Assembly: GCA_003169845.1 (NCBI GenBank) | Contig: PNAG01000003.1 | Coordinates: 16,727-80,726 of the forward strand | DNA length: 64,000 nt | Direction: 5' to 3' | DNA from: Candidatus Dormiibacterota bacterium | GTDB lineage: Bacteria; Chloroflexota; Dormibacteria; Dormibacterales; Dormibacteraceae | Shown: piece after piece, positions 23,591 through 33,557 of the stretch | Position numbering within the stretch: the first letter of the stretch is position 1 | Layout of the letters: each line of letters opens with the position of its first letter | Notes under the pieces: model-generated | The model's input: the letters and a program-made list of their open reading frames with translations, nothing else | Database searches by the model: none | What the model was told of the DNA's origin: nothing | Position numbers and translations under genes: made by a program

Positions 23591-25612
23591 GTGCCTAGAA
23601 GCCTGGTCATCGGAAATGGCAACGTCCTCGTGGGCTTCGACGCGACCTATTCGGTTCGCGATCTGTACTTCCCGCGCGTGGGCGATGCGAACCAGACGAT
23701 GGGCAACATCTGCCGCACGGGATTTTTCATCGACGGCAAGTTCGCCTGGCTCGACGATCCGGCGTGGGAACGGCATCTCGGCTACGCGGAGGATTCGCTC
23801 GTGACCGACGTGAAGCTCAACCACCCGGAATTGGGGATCACAGTCAAGTTCGCGGACTATGTCGACCTGGCCCGCAACTGGTTCATTCGCAACGTTGAGG
23901 TCCAGTCCTCGGCCGGATTCAGCACCGGCCGCGCCTTCTTTCACTACGACTGGTTCATCGAGGGCTCCGACATCGGCAACACGGTGGCATTCGATCCGCG
24001 GCATCGCGGGGTCATCGCGTACAAGGGCAACCGCTATTTCCTGGTCGGCGGCGACAGCGGACCGGAGTTCGGAATCGACACCTGGGCCAATGGAAAGAAA
24101 GGCAATGGCGCCGCCGGTACATGGGTCGACGCTGAGGACGGGATCCTGGGCAAGAACCCGATCGAGCAGGGCTCGGTCGACTGCACTGTCGGCTTCGACT
24201 TCGGTCCCGCCAAACCCATGGAGTCTCGCAGCCTGACTCACTGGGTCTGCATGGGCACACGCCTCAGCGAGGTCACCACATACGGCCAGGACCTGATCGT
24301 GGGTCGCGGCCCGGACACGTATCACGGCCGGACTCTCACCTACTGGCACGTGTGGTCCGAGAAGGACCACCGCCACATCGATGAGGAGCTCGGCTCAGAC
24401 GTGACGCAGCTCTACCGGCGCAGCATCCTGACGGCGCGCACGCACGCCGACAATCACGGCGCCATCATCGCGTCCACCGATTTCGACATCACGAAGTTCG
24501 CCCGCGACACGTATGCCTACGCGTGGCCGCGAGACGGTGCGCTCGTCGCCAACGCTCTCGACCGGGCCGGCCACGAAGACATCACGCGCCAGTTCTTCCA
24601 GTTCTGCCAGCAGGCCCTGGTGGAAGAGGGGTTCTTCCTGCACAAGTACACGCCCTACTGCCTGCCCGGGAGCTCGTGGCTTCCCTGGGTCGATTCTCAG
24701 GGTGTGCGCACGCTTCCGATCCAGGAGGACGAGACGGGCCTGGTCCTGTGGGCGCTCTGGCAGCACTACCGGATTCACGGCAACCTCGATTTCGTGGTCG
24801 GCCTGTACACCACGCTGATCGTGCCCGCCGCGGAATGGATGGTCTCGTACGTCGATGAGAGAAACGGCCTGTTGATGCCGTCCTGGGATCTCTGGGAGGA
24901 GCGCTGGGGCGTCCACGCCTTCACCGTCGGTGCGGTGTGGGGCGGGCTGGACGCGGCGCGGAACTTCGCCGACCTCTTCGGCGACGTGGCCGCCTACGTC
25001 AGATACCGCGACGCCGCGGACCGGCTGCGCAAGGCGACCGACCTCCACCTTTACAGCGACGACCTCGGCCGGTTTGCCCGCCGCATCGCCATCGAGGAAG
25101 ACGGAACTCAGACCGTGGACACGATCCTGGACAGCGCGATCTATGGGCTTTGGCGCTTCGGCATGTACCCGCCGACCGACCAGCGGATCACGGACACCAT
25201 GAATGCCATCCGCGACCAGCTTTCGAACAAGGCAGATTCCGGGGGCATTGCCAGGTACCAGGACGATTACTACTTCAGGGTCGAACCTGACACCAGGAAG
25301 GTTCCGGGAAACCCTTGGTTTTTGTGCACTCTATGGCTGGCGCAGTGGTACATCGCGATCGCGAAGGACACCGGCGCACTCAAGCCCGCGCGCGACATCA
25401 TCGACTGGGTGGTCGCGCACCAGCTGCCGGGCGGACTGCTCTCGGAGCAGCTCGATCCCAACACCGGCGCGCCTTTGTCCGTTTCGCCGCTCACGTGGTC
25501 CCACGCCGAGCTCATCGTCACCGTGGACGAGTTCTGCCGCAAGTCGGAACGATTGCGCCGCTCGGCGATTCCCACCGTACCGCCGAAAGCCTCTGAAGGA
25601 AAAAACGCCTAG
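23591..25612 (+). CDS. Glycoside hydrolase family 15 protein (glucoamylase/trehalase type)
   Basis: A 673-residue inverting glycosidase. An N-terminal beta-sandwich (about residues 1-260) precedes an (alpha/alpha)6 barrel. YAWPRDGALVANAL is the conserved substrate-site motif. A catalytic acid Glu is likely in SWDLWEERWG, and a base Glu in LLSEQLDPNTGAP. It should release glucose from alpha-glucans or trehalose. There is no signal peptide, so it is probably cytoplasmic and may act on storage glucan or trehalose. GTG at 23591 is the start. The 3' end overlaps the acyl-CoA carboxylase gene by 4 bp. Confidence 0.92.
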   Translation: MPRSLVIGNGNVLVGFDATYSVRDLYFPRVGDANQTMGNICRTGFFIDGKFAWLDDPAWERHLGYAEDSLVTDVKLNHPELGITVKFADYVDLARNWFIRNVEVQSSAGFSTGRAFFHYDWFIEGSDIGNTVAFDPRHRGVIAYKGNRYFLVGGDSGPEFGIDTWANGKKGNGAAGTWVDAEDGILGKNPIEQGSVDCTVGFDFGPAKPMESRSLTHWVCMGTRLSEVTTYGQDLIVGRGPDTYHGRTLTYWHVWSEKDHRHIDEELGSDVTQLYRRSILTARTHADNHGAIIASTDFDITKFARDTYAYAWPRDGALVANALDRAGHEDITRQFFQFCQQALVEEGFFLHKYTPYCLPGSSWLPWVDSQGVRTLPIQEDETGLVLWALWQHYRIHGNLDFVVGLYTTLIVPAAEWMVSYVDERNGLLMPSWDLWEERWGVHAFTVGAVWGGLDAARNFADLFGDVAAYVRYRDAADRLRKATDLHLYSDDLGRFARRIAIEEDGTQTVDTILDSAIYGLWRFGMYPPTDQRITDTMNAIRDQLSNKADSGGIARYQDDYYFRVEPDTRKVPGNPWFLCTLWLAQWYIAIAKDTGALKPARDIIDWVVAHQLPGGLLSEQLDPNTGAPLSVSPLTWSHAELIVTVDEFCRKSERLRRSAIPTVPPKASEGKNA

Positions 25613-27246
25613 AGAGGGATATTCCCGTGTTTTCGCGGGGGTCGCTCGACTGTCTTCCGCAGGCAGAGCTGCAGGCCCCGCACCAGCTCGCGCCGGGTCT
25701 GGCTCGGTTCGATCACATCGTCGATGTAGCCCCGCTCCGCCGCCACGTAAGGGTTGGCGAACTTGGCCGTGTACTCCGCAACGAGCTCCTTGCGCCTGGC
25801 CGCCGGATCTTTCGCCCTGGCCAGGTCGCGCTTGTAGATGATGTTCACCGCCGCTTCCGGGCCCATGACGGCGATCTCGGCCGTTGGCCACGCGAGGTTC
25901 AGGTCGGCCCCCATCTGCTTGGGGGACATCACGCAGTAGGCCCCGCCGTAGTCCTTGCGCGTGATCACGGTCAGCTTCGGCACTGTCGCCTCCGCGTACG
26001 CATAGAGGAGCTTGGCGCCGTGGCGGATGATCCCGCCGTGCTCCTGGTCGCGCCCCGGAAGGTAACCAGGGACGTCCACGAAAGAGATGATCGGAATGCC
26101 GAACGCGTCGCAGAACCGGATGAACCGCGCCGCCTTGACCGATGCGTTGATGTCGATCGCCCCCGCCAGCACCTTGGGCTGGTTGCCGACGATTCCGACG
26201 ACATGACCGCCCAGCCGGCCGAGGCCGACGATGATGTTGGGCGCGAAGAACGGCTGAACTTCGAAGAACTCGCGATTGTCGAGGACACGCGAGACGAGCT
26301 CGCGCATGTCGTAGGGCTTGTTCGGAGATTCCGGGACGATGGTCTGCAGCTCAGGATCGGCTCGCTCGACATCGTCGCTCGTGGGGACGAATGGCGGAGC
26401 TTCGCCGTTCGACGAGGGCAGGAAGGACAGGAGCTTGCGGACACCCTCGGCGCAGGCTTCCTCTGTCTGCGGTAGGAAATGAGCCACCCCGGAGGTCGCG
26501 TTGTGCACGTCGCCCCCGCCCAGCTCGTCGAAAGACACCGCCTCGCCAGTCACGACGCGTATCACCTCGGGGCCTGTGATGAACATGTACCCCTGGCCCG
26601 CGACGATGAAGATGAAATCGGTGATGGCCGGCGAGTAGACCGCACCGCCGGTGCAGGGCCCTGCGATGACGCTGAGCTGCGGTATCACGCCTGACGAACG
26701 CACGTTGCGCAAGAAGATGTCGGCGTAGCCCGCCAGCGCCACGACGCCCTCCTGAATCCGCGCGCCGCCGGAGTCGTTGATGCCGATGATCGGCACGCGG
26801 TTGCGCAGAGCCAGCTCCTGGACCTTGACGATCTTTTCCGCTGTGACCTCCCCCAGCGAACCGCCGAAGACAGTCGCGTCGTACGCGTATACGGCCACCG
26901 GTCGCCGGTCGATCTCGCCGAAACCCGCGACCACGCCGTCGCCTGAGATCCTCCGTTCCTCCATGCCAAACCCATGGGCGCGGTGTGCGGCGAACACGTC
27001 GAGCTCGACGAACGATCCGTCGTCGAGGAGCATCTCGATGCGGTCCCGCGCGGTCGCCTTGCCCGCGGCGCGCCGCCGGTTGGCCGCTTCGGTTTCCGCG
27101 TGCAGCGCCTCGTAGCGACGCTTGCGGTACTGGTTGATCTTCTGTTCCGAAACCGTGGTTTGAACTCGATGCGGCGCCTCGACGCCTTCGAGCGTGGGGA
27201 CGGTCCGGCGGACTGGCGTGAGCGATTTTGGTCTCCTGGCAGCCAT
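25609..27246 (-). CDS. Acyl-CoA carboxylase beta subunit (carboxyltransferase)
   Basis: The biotin-dependent carboxyltransferase subunit of a propionyl-/acetyl-CoA carboxylase type enzyme, 545 residues. KATARDRIEMLLDDGSF, GDGVVAGFG, NDSGGARIQEGV and GPCTGGAVYSPA mark the N domain. FVDVPGYLPG, KDYGGAYCVMSPKQMGAD and GPEAAVNIIYKRDL mark the C domain. It needs a biotin carboxylase/BCCP partner not present here. ATG at 27246 is chosen because the open frame further upstream (to 27648) is antisense to the LysR gene. It is divergent from LysR with only 21 bp between starts, so LysR may control it. Confidence 0.94.
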   Translation of the reverse strand: MAARRPKSLTPVRRTVPTLEGVEAPHRVQTTVSEQKINQYRKRRYEALHAETEAANRRRAAGKATARDRIEMLLDDGSFVELDVFAAHRAHGFGMEERRISGDGVVAGFGEIDRRPVAVYAYDATVFGGSLGEVTAEKIVKVQELALRNRVPIIGINDSGGARIQEGVVALAGYADIFLRNVRSSGVIPQLSVIAGPCTGGAVYSPAITDFIFIVAGQGYMFITGPEVIRVVTGEAVSFDELGGGDVHNATSGVAHFLPQTEEACAEGVRKLLSFLPSSNGEAPPFVPTSDDVERADPELQTIVPESPNKPYDMRELVSRVLDNREFFEVQPFFAPNIIVGLGRLGGHVVGIVGNQPKVLAGAIDINASVKAARFIRFCDAFGIPIISFVDVPGYLPGRDQEHGGIIRHGAKLLYAYAEATVPKLTVITRKDYGGAYCVMSPKQMGADLNLAWPTAEIAVMGPEAAVNIIYKRDLARAKDPAARRKELVAEYTAKFANPYVAAERGYIDDVIEPSQTRRELVRGLQLCLRKTVERPPRKHGNIPL

Positions 27247-27254
27247 TGCGCATA

Positions 27255-27261
27255 TATCGTA
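27255..27261. promoter_or_regulatory. Bidirectional -10 heptamer TATCGTA between accB-type gene and lysR
   Basis: TATCGT on plus ends 7 nt before the LysR ATG. TACGAT on minus ends 9 nt before the carboxylase ATG. With only 21 bp between start codons, both messages must be leaderless or nearly so. Confidence 0.5.
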
Positions 27262-27267
27262 GGCGCG

Positions 27268-28227
27268 ATGCCCGACGGCCTCGACCTGGACCGCTCCGTA
27301 ACGCTGCGTCAATTGCGAACCTTCAAAAAGGTCGCCGACCTCCGCAGCTTCAGCCTCGCCGCACAGCAGTTGCGCCTCAGCCAGCCCTCGGTCTCGTACC
27401 AGGTCAAGGAGCTCGAGGAGGCGATCGGAATGCCGCTGCTGGATCGTCTCGGCAGGAAAGTGCAGCTGACCGAGGCGGGTTCGGTCCTCTACTCGTACGC
27501 ACGGCGTGCGCTGGACGTGATCGACGAAGCTTCGCTTGCGCTGGAGGAGATGCACGGCATCAAACGCGGAAACCTGCGGGTGGGCGCGAGCACGACGGTC
27601 GGTATCTACCTGCTGCCGGCGGCGCTCGGCGCGTTCAAGAAGCTCCATCCTGGGCTAGTCATCTCGCTGGAGATCGGAACCCGCGCGCGAGTCCAGGAGC
27701 AGGTGCTGCTCAACGAGCTCGACCTCGCTGTGGTGGGCCCGGCCATCAAGGATCCCGACCTTGCCATCCTTCCTTTTATCAGCGACGAGCTCGTCGTCGT
27801 AGCGCCGGCCAACCACAAGCTCGCCGGCCGGCGAGGCCTCGGCCTCAAGGATCTACGAGACCAGCCGTTTGTGATGCGCGAGGCGGCCTCGGGCAGCCGC
27901 GCGGAGCTCGAGAAGGCGGCGCGCAAGGCAGGCGCGAAGTTGAATGTGGCGATGGAGCTGGGGTCCAACGGCGCGATCAAGCACGCCGTCGAGTCAGGCC
28001 TCGGGCTGGCGGTGATCTCACGCTACGCATGCGCGCTCGAGCTTTCCGGCGGACGTCTGGTCGAGTTGAAGGTGCGCGGGTTCCCGATCCGGCGCGACTG
28101 GCACATCGTTTACCTGCGCCGCCGGCGCCTCCCTTCGTCCGTGCTCGCTTTCATCGAGTTCTTGAGGGGCACGAGCTGGCTTACGCGCAACGGCCTGCCG
28201 GGCCACCTCAGACTTCCGACCGAGTGA
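27268..28227 (+). CDS. LysR-family transcriptional regulator
   Basis: A 319-residue LysR-type regulator. The winged HTH is at residues 10-70 (LRQLRTFKKVADLRSFSLAA, LRLSQPSVSYQVKELEE) and the effector-binding domain follows from about residue 95 (LRVGASTTVGIYLLPAAL). The domain layout resembles the CysB/CbbR branch; the ligand is unknown. ATG at 27268 is fixed by the 21-bp spacing to the divergent carboxylase gene. The obvious first target is that gene. The following glycosyltransferase starts 37 bp downstream and may be cotranscribed. Confidence 0.92.
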   Translation: MPDGLDLDRSVTLRQLRTFKKVADLRSFSLAAQQLRLSQPSVSYQVKELEEAIGMPLLDRLGRKVQLTEAGSVLYSYARRALDVIDEASLALEEMHGIKRGNLRVGASTTVGIYLLPAALGAFKKLHPGLVISLEIGTRARVQEQVLLNELDLAVVGPAIKDPDLAILPFISDELVVVAPANHKLAGRRGLGLKDLRDQPFVMREAASGSRAELEKAARKAGAKLNVAMELGSNGAIKHAVESGLGLAVISRYACALELSGGRLVELKVRGFPIRRDWHIVYLRRRRLPSSVLAFIEFLRGTSWLTRNGLPGHLRLPTE

Positions 28228-28264
28228 CCCGATTGACCGCGCGCCAGGCCCGCGCGGCCGCCGA

Positions 28265-29524
28265 TTGACCAGGCGCGTGCGCCGCGCGGCCGCCGACGTG
28301 TTTTCGCGGCCGGCCCTTTACTGGACGATCGCTGCCGCCTTCTGGCTTCGCGTGGCGATCCTCACCGTGCTGACACCTCGTCGCTTCGACGCCGAAGGAA
28401 TGTGGGAGGGCGCGCACGCATATCTGACCGACCCCTCGCACATGTACGACGCGGCGGCCCAATACATCGCGCGCTTTCACATCATCGCGCCGCCCGGCGG
28501 CCTGGACGAGTTCGTCAGCCCGCCGCCGCTGGCGTTGCTGGCCGCCCCCGTCGCGCTGCTGCCCAAGAACGTCGCCGTCCAGGTGTGGACTGCCATCGAC
28601 TCGGTCGCGCTGGTGTTCGCGCTGTTCTTGCTCTATCGGTCGGTGGCGAGCCGGCATCCGCTGGCGCGGCCTGCGTTCTGGCTGGTCGCTGCTTACTTCC
28701 CGCCGCTGTTCTCGGACGTTGTTGCGGGCCAGCGCGGCGGCATCCTTCTGCTGGGCGCAATCGGCTCGATCGCGCTCGAGGCGAGCCGCCCCACCCTGGC
28801 TGGTGCTGTGGGCGGCATCGTTGCGGCGCTCAAGTACTACCCGGCCGCGTTGGTGATCGGCACCCGTCCCGAGCATCGCATTCGCTACGCGGTCGCACTC
28901 GGCACGGTGCTGATCATCGTCACCGTCGCCAGCTTCCTGCCACTCGGGTTCGGCGGCGCCATCTTCTATTTCCAGCACGTCTTGCTCCCATCGCTGGGAT
29001 CTCACAACCCAGATTGCGCCTACGACTCCGTGCGCACGCTTTTCACGCGCACGATCGGCGGAGAGCAGTACGCACAGCCAACGAGCTCCGGCTATGTGCT
29101 CGTCACCTCGCCGCTTCACCTTCCCGCGGTTGCGCTCGCGCTCTCCTATCTGAGCGCCCTTGCGTTCGCCGCGGCGGCCATATGGGCCGCATCGCGCAGC
29201 GGATGGAACGCGGTCTACGGAATGTCGCTCGGCTTCTCGCTCGGCGCCCTCATCCCCAACGAGGTCTGGCCGTACCAGTGGCTGCCGCTGCTGCCGCTGA
29301 TCCTCCTGCTCGTCGTGCGCGGGATCGAACGGCGCAGGTTCGGCTCACTCGCCGTGCTGACCGTTCTGCTGCTCGGCTTTTACCGAGCGCCTTGCGACCT
29401 CATCTTCCCGAACATCTGGACGCTGGCTGCGATCGGAGTCTTCGTGCTGGGCGTGTGGGAGAATCGCGTTTTCCGGTCGACCACGGCCATCGAGAGGGAG
29501 GTACCGCATGGCGCTGAACGCTGA
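28265..29524 (+). CDS. GT87-like (DUF2029) polytopic membrane glycosyltransferase
   Basis: An integral membrane protein of about 419 residues with roughly ten hydrophobic helices. It has the polyprenyl-phosphate-sugar-dependent mannosyltransferase look of the GT87 family: acidic residues in the first external loop (RRFDAEGMWEG), PPPLALLAAPVALLP, and LKYYPAALVIG late in the first half. The likely task is sugar transfer to envelope lipid or glycan outside the membrane. The start is TTG at 28265 or GTG at 28277. It overlaps the next gene by 17 bp. A second family member lies at 39299. Confidence 0.75.
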   Translation: MTRRVRRAAADVFSRPALYWTIAAAFWLRVAILTVLTPRRFDAEGMWEGAHAYLTDPSHMYDAAAQYIARFHIIAPPGGLDEFVSPPPLALLAAPVALLPKNVAVQVWTAIDSVALVFALFLLYRSVASRHPLARPAFWLVAAYFPPLFSDVVAGQRGGILLLGAIGSIALEASRPTLAGAVGGIVAALKYYPAALVIGTRPEHRIRYAVALGTVLIIVTVASFLPLGFGGAIFYFQHVLLPSLGSHNPDCAYDSVRTLFTRTIGGEQYAQPTSSGYVLVTSPLHLPAVALALSYLSALAFAAAAIWAASRSGWNAVYGMSLGFSLGALIPNEVWPYQWLPLLPLILLLVVRGIERRRFGSLAVLTVLLLGFYRAPCDLIFPNIWTLAAIGVFVLGVWENRVFRSTTAIEREVPHGAER

Positions 29525-30218
29525 GGTCAGCTTCACCTGGGTTGGGCACGGGACCTGGAAGGTCCGCAGCGCCAAGGGAAAGACCATTTACATCGACCCG
29601 TGGGTCATGAGCAATCCGGTCGCGCCGGACGCACTGAAGAAGGTCGAACGCTGCGACCTCATGCTGATCACGCACGGCCATTTCGACCACGTGCACGACG
29701 CGCTCGAGATCGCAAAGGCGACCAAGCCGAAGATCGTGACCAACTTCGAGATCAGTGCGTGGCTCGGATCGAAGGGAGTTGACGCCGACAGCATCATCGG
29801 CATCAACACCGGCGGCACGGTCGACGTCGAGGGCATAAAGGTCACTCTCGTTCACGCCGAGCACAGCTGCGGCATCTCGGACGGTGACAAGATCATCTAT
29901 GGCGGGAATGCCAGCGGCTTCGTGATCGAGTTCGAAAACGGCTTCACCATCTATTTCGCCGGCGACACTGACGTGTTCGGTGATATGGCGCTCATCTCCG
30001 AGCTCGGCGAGTTCGATGTGGCATTCCTGCCGATCGGTGGCTTCTACACGATGGGTCCGGACCGCGCCGCTAGAGCAGTCTCTCTGCTCGGCGTCAAGAC
30101 CGTGGTGCCGATGCATTTCGGCACGTTTCCGGCGCTCGCCGGCCGGCCGAAGGCGCTTCAAGACCTGGTCGGCCCGGGAGTAAAAGTGCTTGATATCAAC
30201 CCTGGAGACACCGTCTGA
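29508..30218 (+). CDS. Metal-dependent hydrolase, UPF0173 MBL-fold
   Basis: A 236-residue metallo-beta-lactamase-fold hydrolase of the UPF0173 (YtkL) type. THGHFDHVHD is the HxHxDH metal motif; VHAEHS, FAGDTDVFGDM and MHFGTFP supply later metal ligands. It is a cytoplasmic hydrolase of unknown substrate. The ATG at 29508 follows GAGGGAGG by 7 nt, a strong ribosome site, and overlaps the glycosyltransferase end, so translation is probably coupled. No nearby pathway points to the substrate. Confidence 0.9.
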   Translation: MALNAEVSFTWVGHGTWKVRSAKGKTIYIDPWVMSNPVAPDALKKVERCDLMLITHGHFDHVHDALEIAKATKPKIVTNFEISAWLGSKGVDADSIIGINTGGTVDVEGIKVTLVHAEHSCGISDGDKIIYGGNASGFVIEFENGFTIYFAGDTDVFGDMALISELGEFDVAFLPIGGFYTMGPDRAARAVSLLGVKTVVPMHFGTFPALAGRPKALQDLVGPGVKVLDINPGDTV

Positions 30219-30255
30219 CGTTAGCTACGCGTAAATGGACGTTACTCACCCATAA

Positions 30256-31545
30256 ATGAGAGACATCATCGGCGCCCCCGCCGGCTGGCTGGCGCGCGCA
30301 ATCCGCACGAAAAAGGTTTCCTCGCTCGAGGTGGTGCGAGCGCACCTCGAGCACATCCACACGGTCAACCCGCGGCTCAACGCGGTGGTCTTCGCCACTG
30401 GCGAGAGCGCGCTCAAGCAGGCGCGCGCGGCCGACCGCCGGAACAGGGGCAAAGCCGTGCTCGGGCCGCTGCATGGCGTGCCCTTCACGGCCAAGGACAT
30501 CTTCGACACCGCCGGACTTCCGACCACGGCCGGGCTTCGCATGCTCAGAAGCAACATCCCCGACCGCGATGCCACCGTCGTCGCCCGTATGCGTGGGGCG
30601 GGCGCGATCCTCATCGGCAAGACGCTCTGCCCGCCCGGAGGTGTTGACGGCGACAGCTGGAACTCGCTGCACGGGGGGACGCGCAACCCGTACGACATTG
30701 CCCGCTCGCCCGGCGCCAGCAGCAGCGGCGAGGCGGCCATCATCGCAGCGGGCGGCTCGCCCGCCGGACTCGGCAGCGACTCTGGCGGCAGCATCCGCAT
30801 GCCCGCGCACTACTGCGGAATCGCCGCGCTCAAGCCGACGACCGGCCTCGTACCGAGCACCGGCGCTTACGCCTTGCCGGGAGGGCTCACCGACCCTCGC
30901 AGCCAGGTCGGCCCGATGGCCCGTTTCGTGTCCGATCTCGCATTGATGCTGCCTGTGCTGGTGGGGCCGGATGGGTTCGACTCGGGGGTAGTCCCGGTGC
31001 CGCTCGCCAAGCGCACGCCGAAGCTGCGTGGTCTGAAGGTTGCCTGGTACGCCGATGACGGCATCGCCAAACCCACCGCCGCCATCGCGACCGTCGTCCG
31101 GTCCGCGGCGCACGCACTCGCCGAGGCGGGATGCGTTATTACGGAGGCGCGGCCGCCGGCTCTCCACGAGGCCCACCAGGTCACGCTCGGCTACTGGGGC
31201 GACAAGCGGATGAGCCACGACCGCCTCTACCGGCGGTGGGATGCGGTCCGCACCGAGATGCTGGGCTTCATGGCCGGTTTCGATCTCATCGTGAGCCCGG
31301 TGGCGCCTGACATCGCTCCTCTCTACCGATCCAAAGTCGTTGCCCCGAACCTGTACAGCTACACGAGCCCCTACAGCCTCACCGGCAACCCGTGCGTGGT
31401 GGTGCGCGCGGGCACGTCGCACGAGGGGCTGCCCATCGGGGTGCAGGTCGTGGCCCGGAACTGGCACGACGACGTCGCGCTGCGCGCCGCGTACGCCATC
31501 GAGAAGGCGCTGGGCGGCTGGCGGCCTGCTAGCGTGGTCGGGTGA
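30256..31545 (+). CDS. Amidase signature family protein
   Basis: A 429-residue amidase with the Ser-cisSer-Lys triad: Lys in PFTAKDIFDTAG, cis-Ser and nucleophile in GASSSGEAA followed by GLGSDSGGSIRMPA. Members hydrolyse small amides; GatA-type tRNA amidotransferase is unlikely because no gatB or gatC neighbours it and the sequence is closer to stand-alone amidases. ATG at 30256. A six-codon frame (MDVTHP) ends directly before it and may be chance. The stop overlaps the GTG of the VWA gene. Confidence 0.9.
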   Translation: MRDIIGAPAGWLARAIRTKKVSSLEVVRAHLEHIHTVNPRLNAVVFATGESALKQARAADRRNRGKAVLGPLHGVPFTAKDIFDTAGLPTTAGLRMLRSNIPDRDATVVARMRGAGAILIGKTLCPPGGVDGDSWNSLHGGTRNPYDIARSPGASSSGEAAIIAAGGSPAGLGSDSGGSIRMPAHYCGIAALKPTTGLVPSTGAYALPGGLTDPRSQVGPMARFVSDLALMLPVLVGPDGFDSGVVPVPLAKRTPKLRGLKVAWYADDGIAKPTAAIATVVRSAAHALAEAGCVITEARPPALHEAHQVTLGYWGDKRMSHDRLYRRWDAVRTEMLGFMAGFDLIVSPVAPDIAPLYRSKVVAPNLYSYTSPYSLTGNPCVVVRAGTSHEGLPIGVQVVARNWHDDVALRAAYAIEKALGGWRPASVVG

Positions 31546-33527
31546 AGTTCCGGTACTCCAGGTGGGACGGCACTCAAAAGCTGGACGATCTCGATGCGGG
31601 AGACGTCCTGGACGCGCTCTCGGACGACCTGATGAACTACGGCGACCTGAACGCCGCGCTGCAGCGGTTGCTGCGCTGGGGCACGCCCAATATGCAGGGG
31701 CTGGAGCAGCTGCTCAAGCAGCTGCGCGAGGCGCGTGAGCGTGAGCTAGGCCGCTACAACCTCGACTCCACGGTCGACCAGCTGCGCGAGCAGGTGCAGG
31801 ACGTGATCGACACCGAGAAGGGCGGAATCGACCGGCGGCTGAACGAGGCCGAGAGTGCCGAGTCCCGAAAGCTGATCGAGCGGATCGCCAAGCAACGCAA
31901 CGACCAGCTCGACCGGTTGCCCGATGACCTCGGCGGGCGGGTCAAAGGACTTCGCGATTACGAGTTCGTCGACGATGCGGCGCGCCAGAAGTTCGAAGAC
32001 CTGATGGAAAAGCTCCAGAAGCAGATGGTCGACCAGATGTTCCAGGGCATGAAGGGCTCGATCCAGCAGATGCAGGGCCAGGACCTCTCACGCGTGCGCG
32101 ACATGGTCCGCGAGCTGAACAAGATGCTCGAGCAGCGAATGGAGGGCCGCACGCCCGATTTCAACGGCTTCATGGAGCGGTTCGGCGACATGTTTCCGCC
32201 GGGCATCAACAGCCTGGACGAGCTGATGGAGCACCTGCAGCGGCAGATGGCTCAGATGCAGTCCCTGCTCCAGAGCATGAGCCCGGAGGCGCGCGAGGAG
32301 CTGCGTCAGATGATGGACGCTCTGCTGCAGGACGACTCCCTGAGGCTCGAGCTGGCGCGGCTGTCGGGCTTCATGCAGGCGATGATGCCGCCGTCAGAGC
32401 TGAGCGAGCGCTACCCGTTCTTCGGCGAAGACCCGCTGAGCATGGGCGAGGCGATGGGCCTGATGGAGCGTCTCCAGCAGATGGACCGGCTCGAATCGCA
32501 GCTCGAGCGGGGAAGCTTCCGTCCCGACGACGTCGACCGCTCGCTGGCACAGCAGCTTCTCGGCGACGAGGCGCGCCAGTCACTGGACCAGCTGCGCAAG
32601 CTGACCGAGGTACTGGAGAAGGCCGGCTACGTGGAGCGCACTGGGCGGCGCATGGAGCTCACGCCGCGCGGCATGAGGCGAATCGGCCAGTCCGCCCTGC
32701 GCGACATCTTCGATCAGCTCAAGAAGACCCGGATGGGACAGCACCAGCTATGGCGGGGGGGAATCGGCAACGACGCCTCCGACGAGCTGAAGGCCTACGA
32801 GTATGGGGATCCTTTCCTGCTCGACCTGAAGGAGACCCTGTTCAACTCAATTGTGCGCGAGGGTCCGAGGGTGCCGGTCAAGATGGCCCCCCAAGATTTC
32901 ATCGTGCATCGCACCGAGCACGTGACGCAGGCGTCGACCGTCTTGATGATCGACATGAGCCGCTCGATGTTCCTGCGTGGATGCTTCCTCGCCGCGAAGA
33001 AGGTGGCGATCGCGCTCGACTCTCTGATCCGCAGCCAGTATCCACGCGACTCGCTCTATGTCGTCGGCTTTTCGAACTATGCCGTGGAGCTCAAGCCGCA
33101 CACGCTGCCGCAGCTCGCGCTGAACGACTACGTGTACGGGACCAACATGCAGCATGGTTTCCAGCTCGCGCGCTCGTTGCTCGCGAAGCACCGGGGAAAC
33201 CGCCAGATAATCATGATCACGGACGGCGAGCCGACCGCCCACCTGGCGGACAACGGCAAGGCTTACTTCGCGTATCCGCCGACCTTTCAGACCATCCAGC
33301 AGACGCTGCGCGAGGTCAAGCGGTGCACGCGCGATCGGATCGTCATCAACACCTTCATGCTCGAGCGCGGCCCTTATCTGACCGAGTTCATCAACCAGAT
33401 GACTCGCATCAACAAGGGGCGTGCGTTCTTCGTGTCGCCCGACCGGCTGGGGGAGTACGTGCTGGTCGACTACGTGAGCGGAAAGCAGCGCCGGCGGGCG
33501 AGCTCACGGCGCTCCCGCATCGCGTAA
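31542..33527 (+). CDS. VWA-domain protein with long helical N-terminus
   Basis: A 661-residue protein. Residues 1-430 are mostly charged helix rich in Met and Gln (LMEKLQKQMVDQMFQGMKG, LMEHLQRQMAQMQSLLQSM), probably coiled coil. A von Willebrand A domain follows (about 465-640) with the metal-site motif MIDMSRSM and later TDGEPT. Such proteins usually work with a MoxR AAA+ ATPase as metal-inserting or complex-remodelling chaperones. No MoxR gene is adjacent here. The start is GTG at 31542, overlapping the amidase stop (GTGA). Confidence 0.88.
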   Translation: MKFRYSRWDGTQKLDDLDAGDVLDALSDDLMNYGDLNAALQRLLRWGTPNMQGLEQLLKQLREARERELGRYNLDSTVDQLREQVQDVIDTEKGGIDRRLNEAESAESRKLIERIAKQRNDQLDRLPDDLGGRVKGLRDYEFVDDAARQKFEDLMEKLQKQMVDQMFQGMKGSIQQMQGQDLSRVRDMVRELNKMLEQRMEGRTPDFNGFMERFGDMFPPGINSLDELMEHLQRQMAQMQSLLQSMSPEAREELRQMMDALLQDDSLRLELARLSGFMQAMMPPSELSERYPFFGEDPLSMGEAMGLMERLQQMDRLESQLERGSFRPDDVDRSLAQQLLGDEARQSLDQLRKLTEVLEKAGYVERTGRRMELTPRGMRRIGQSALRDIFDQLKKTRMGQHQLWRGGIGNDASDELKAYEYGDPFLLDLKETLFNSIVREGPRVPVKMAPQDFIVHRTEHVTQASTVLMIDMSRSMFLRGCFLAAKKVAIALDSLIRSQYPRDSLYVVGFSNYAVELKPHTLPQLALNDYVYGTNMQHGFQLARSLLAKHRGNRQIIMITDGEPTAHLADNGKAYFAYPPTFQTIQQTLREVKRCTRDRIVINTFMLERGPYLTEFINQMTRINKGRAFFVSPDRLGEYVLVDYVSGKQRRRASSRRSRIA

Positions 33528-33557
33528 CAAGCCCATGTCCTTATCATCGGATTGCTG

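Noticed and set aside
30234..30254. Six-codon frame MDVTHP ending directly before the amidase ATG
   Set aside because: Too short to support. No repeat, attenuator or ribosome site accompanies it.
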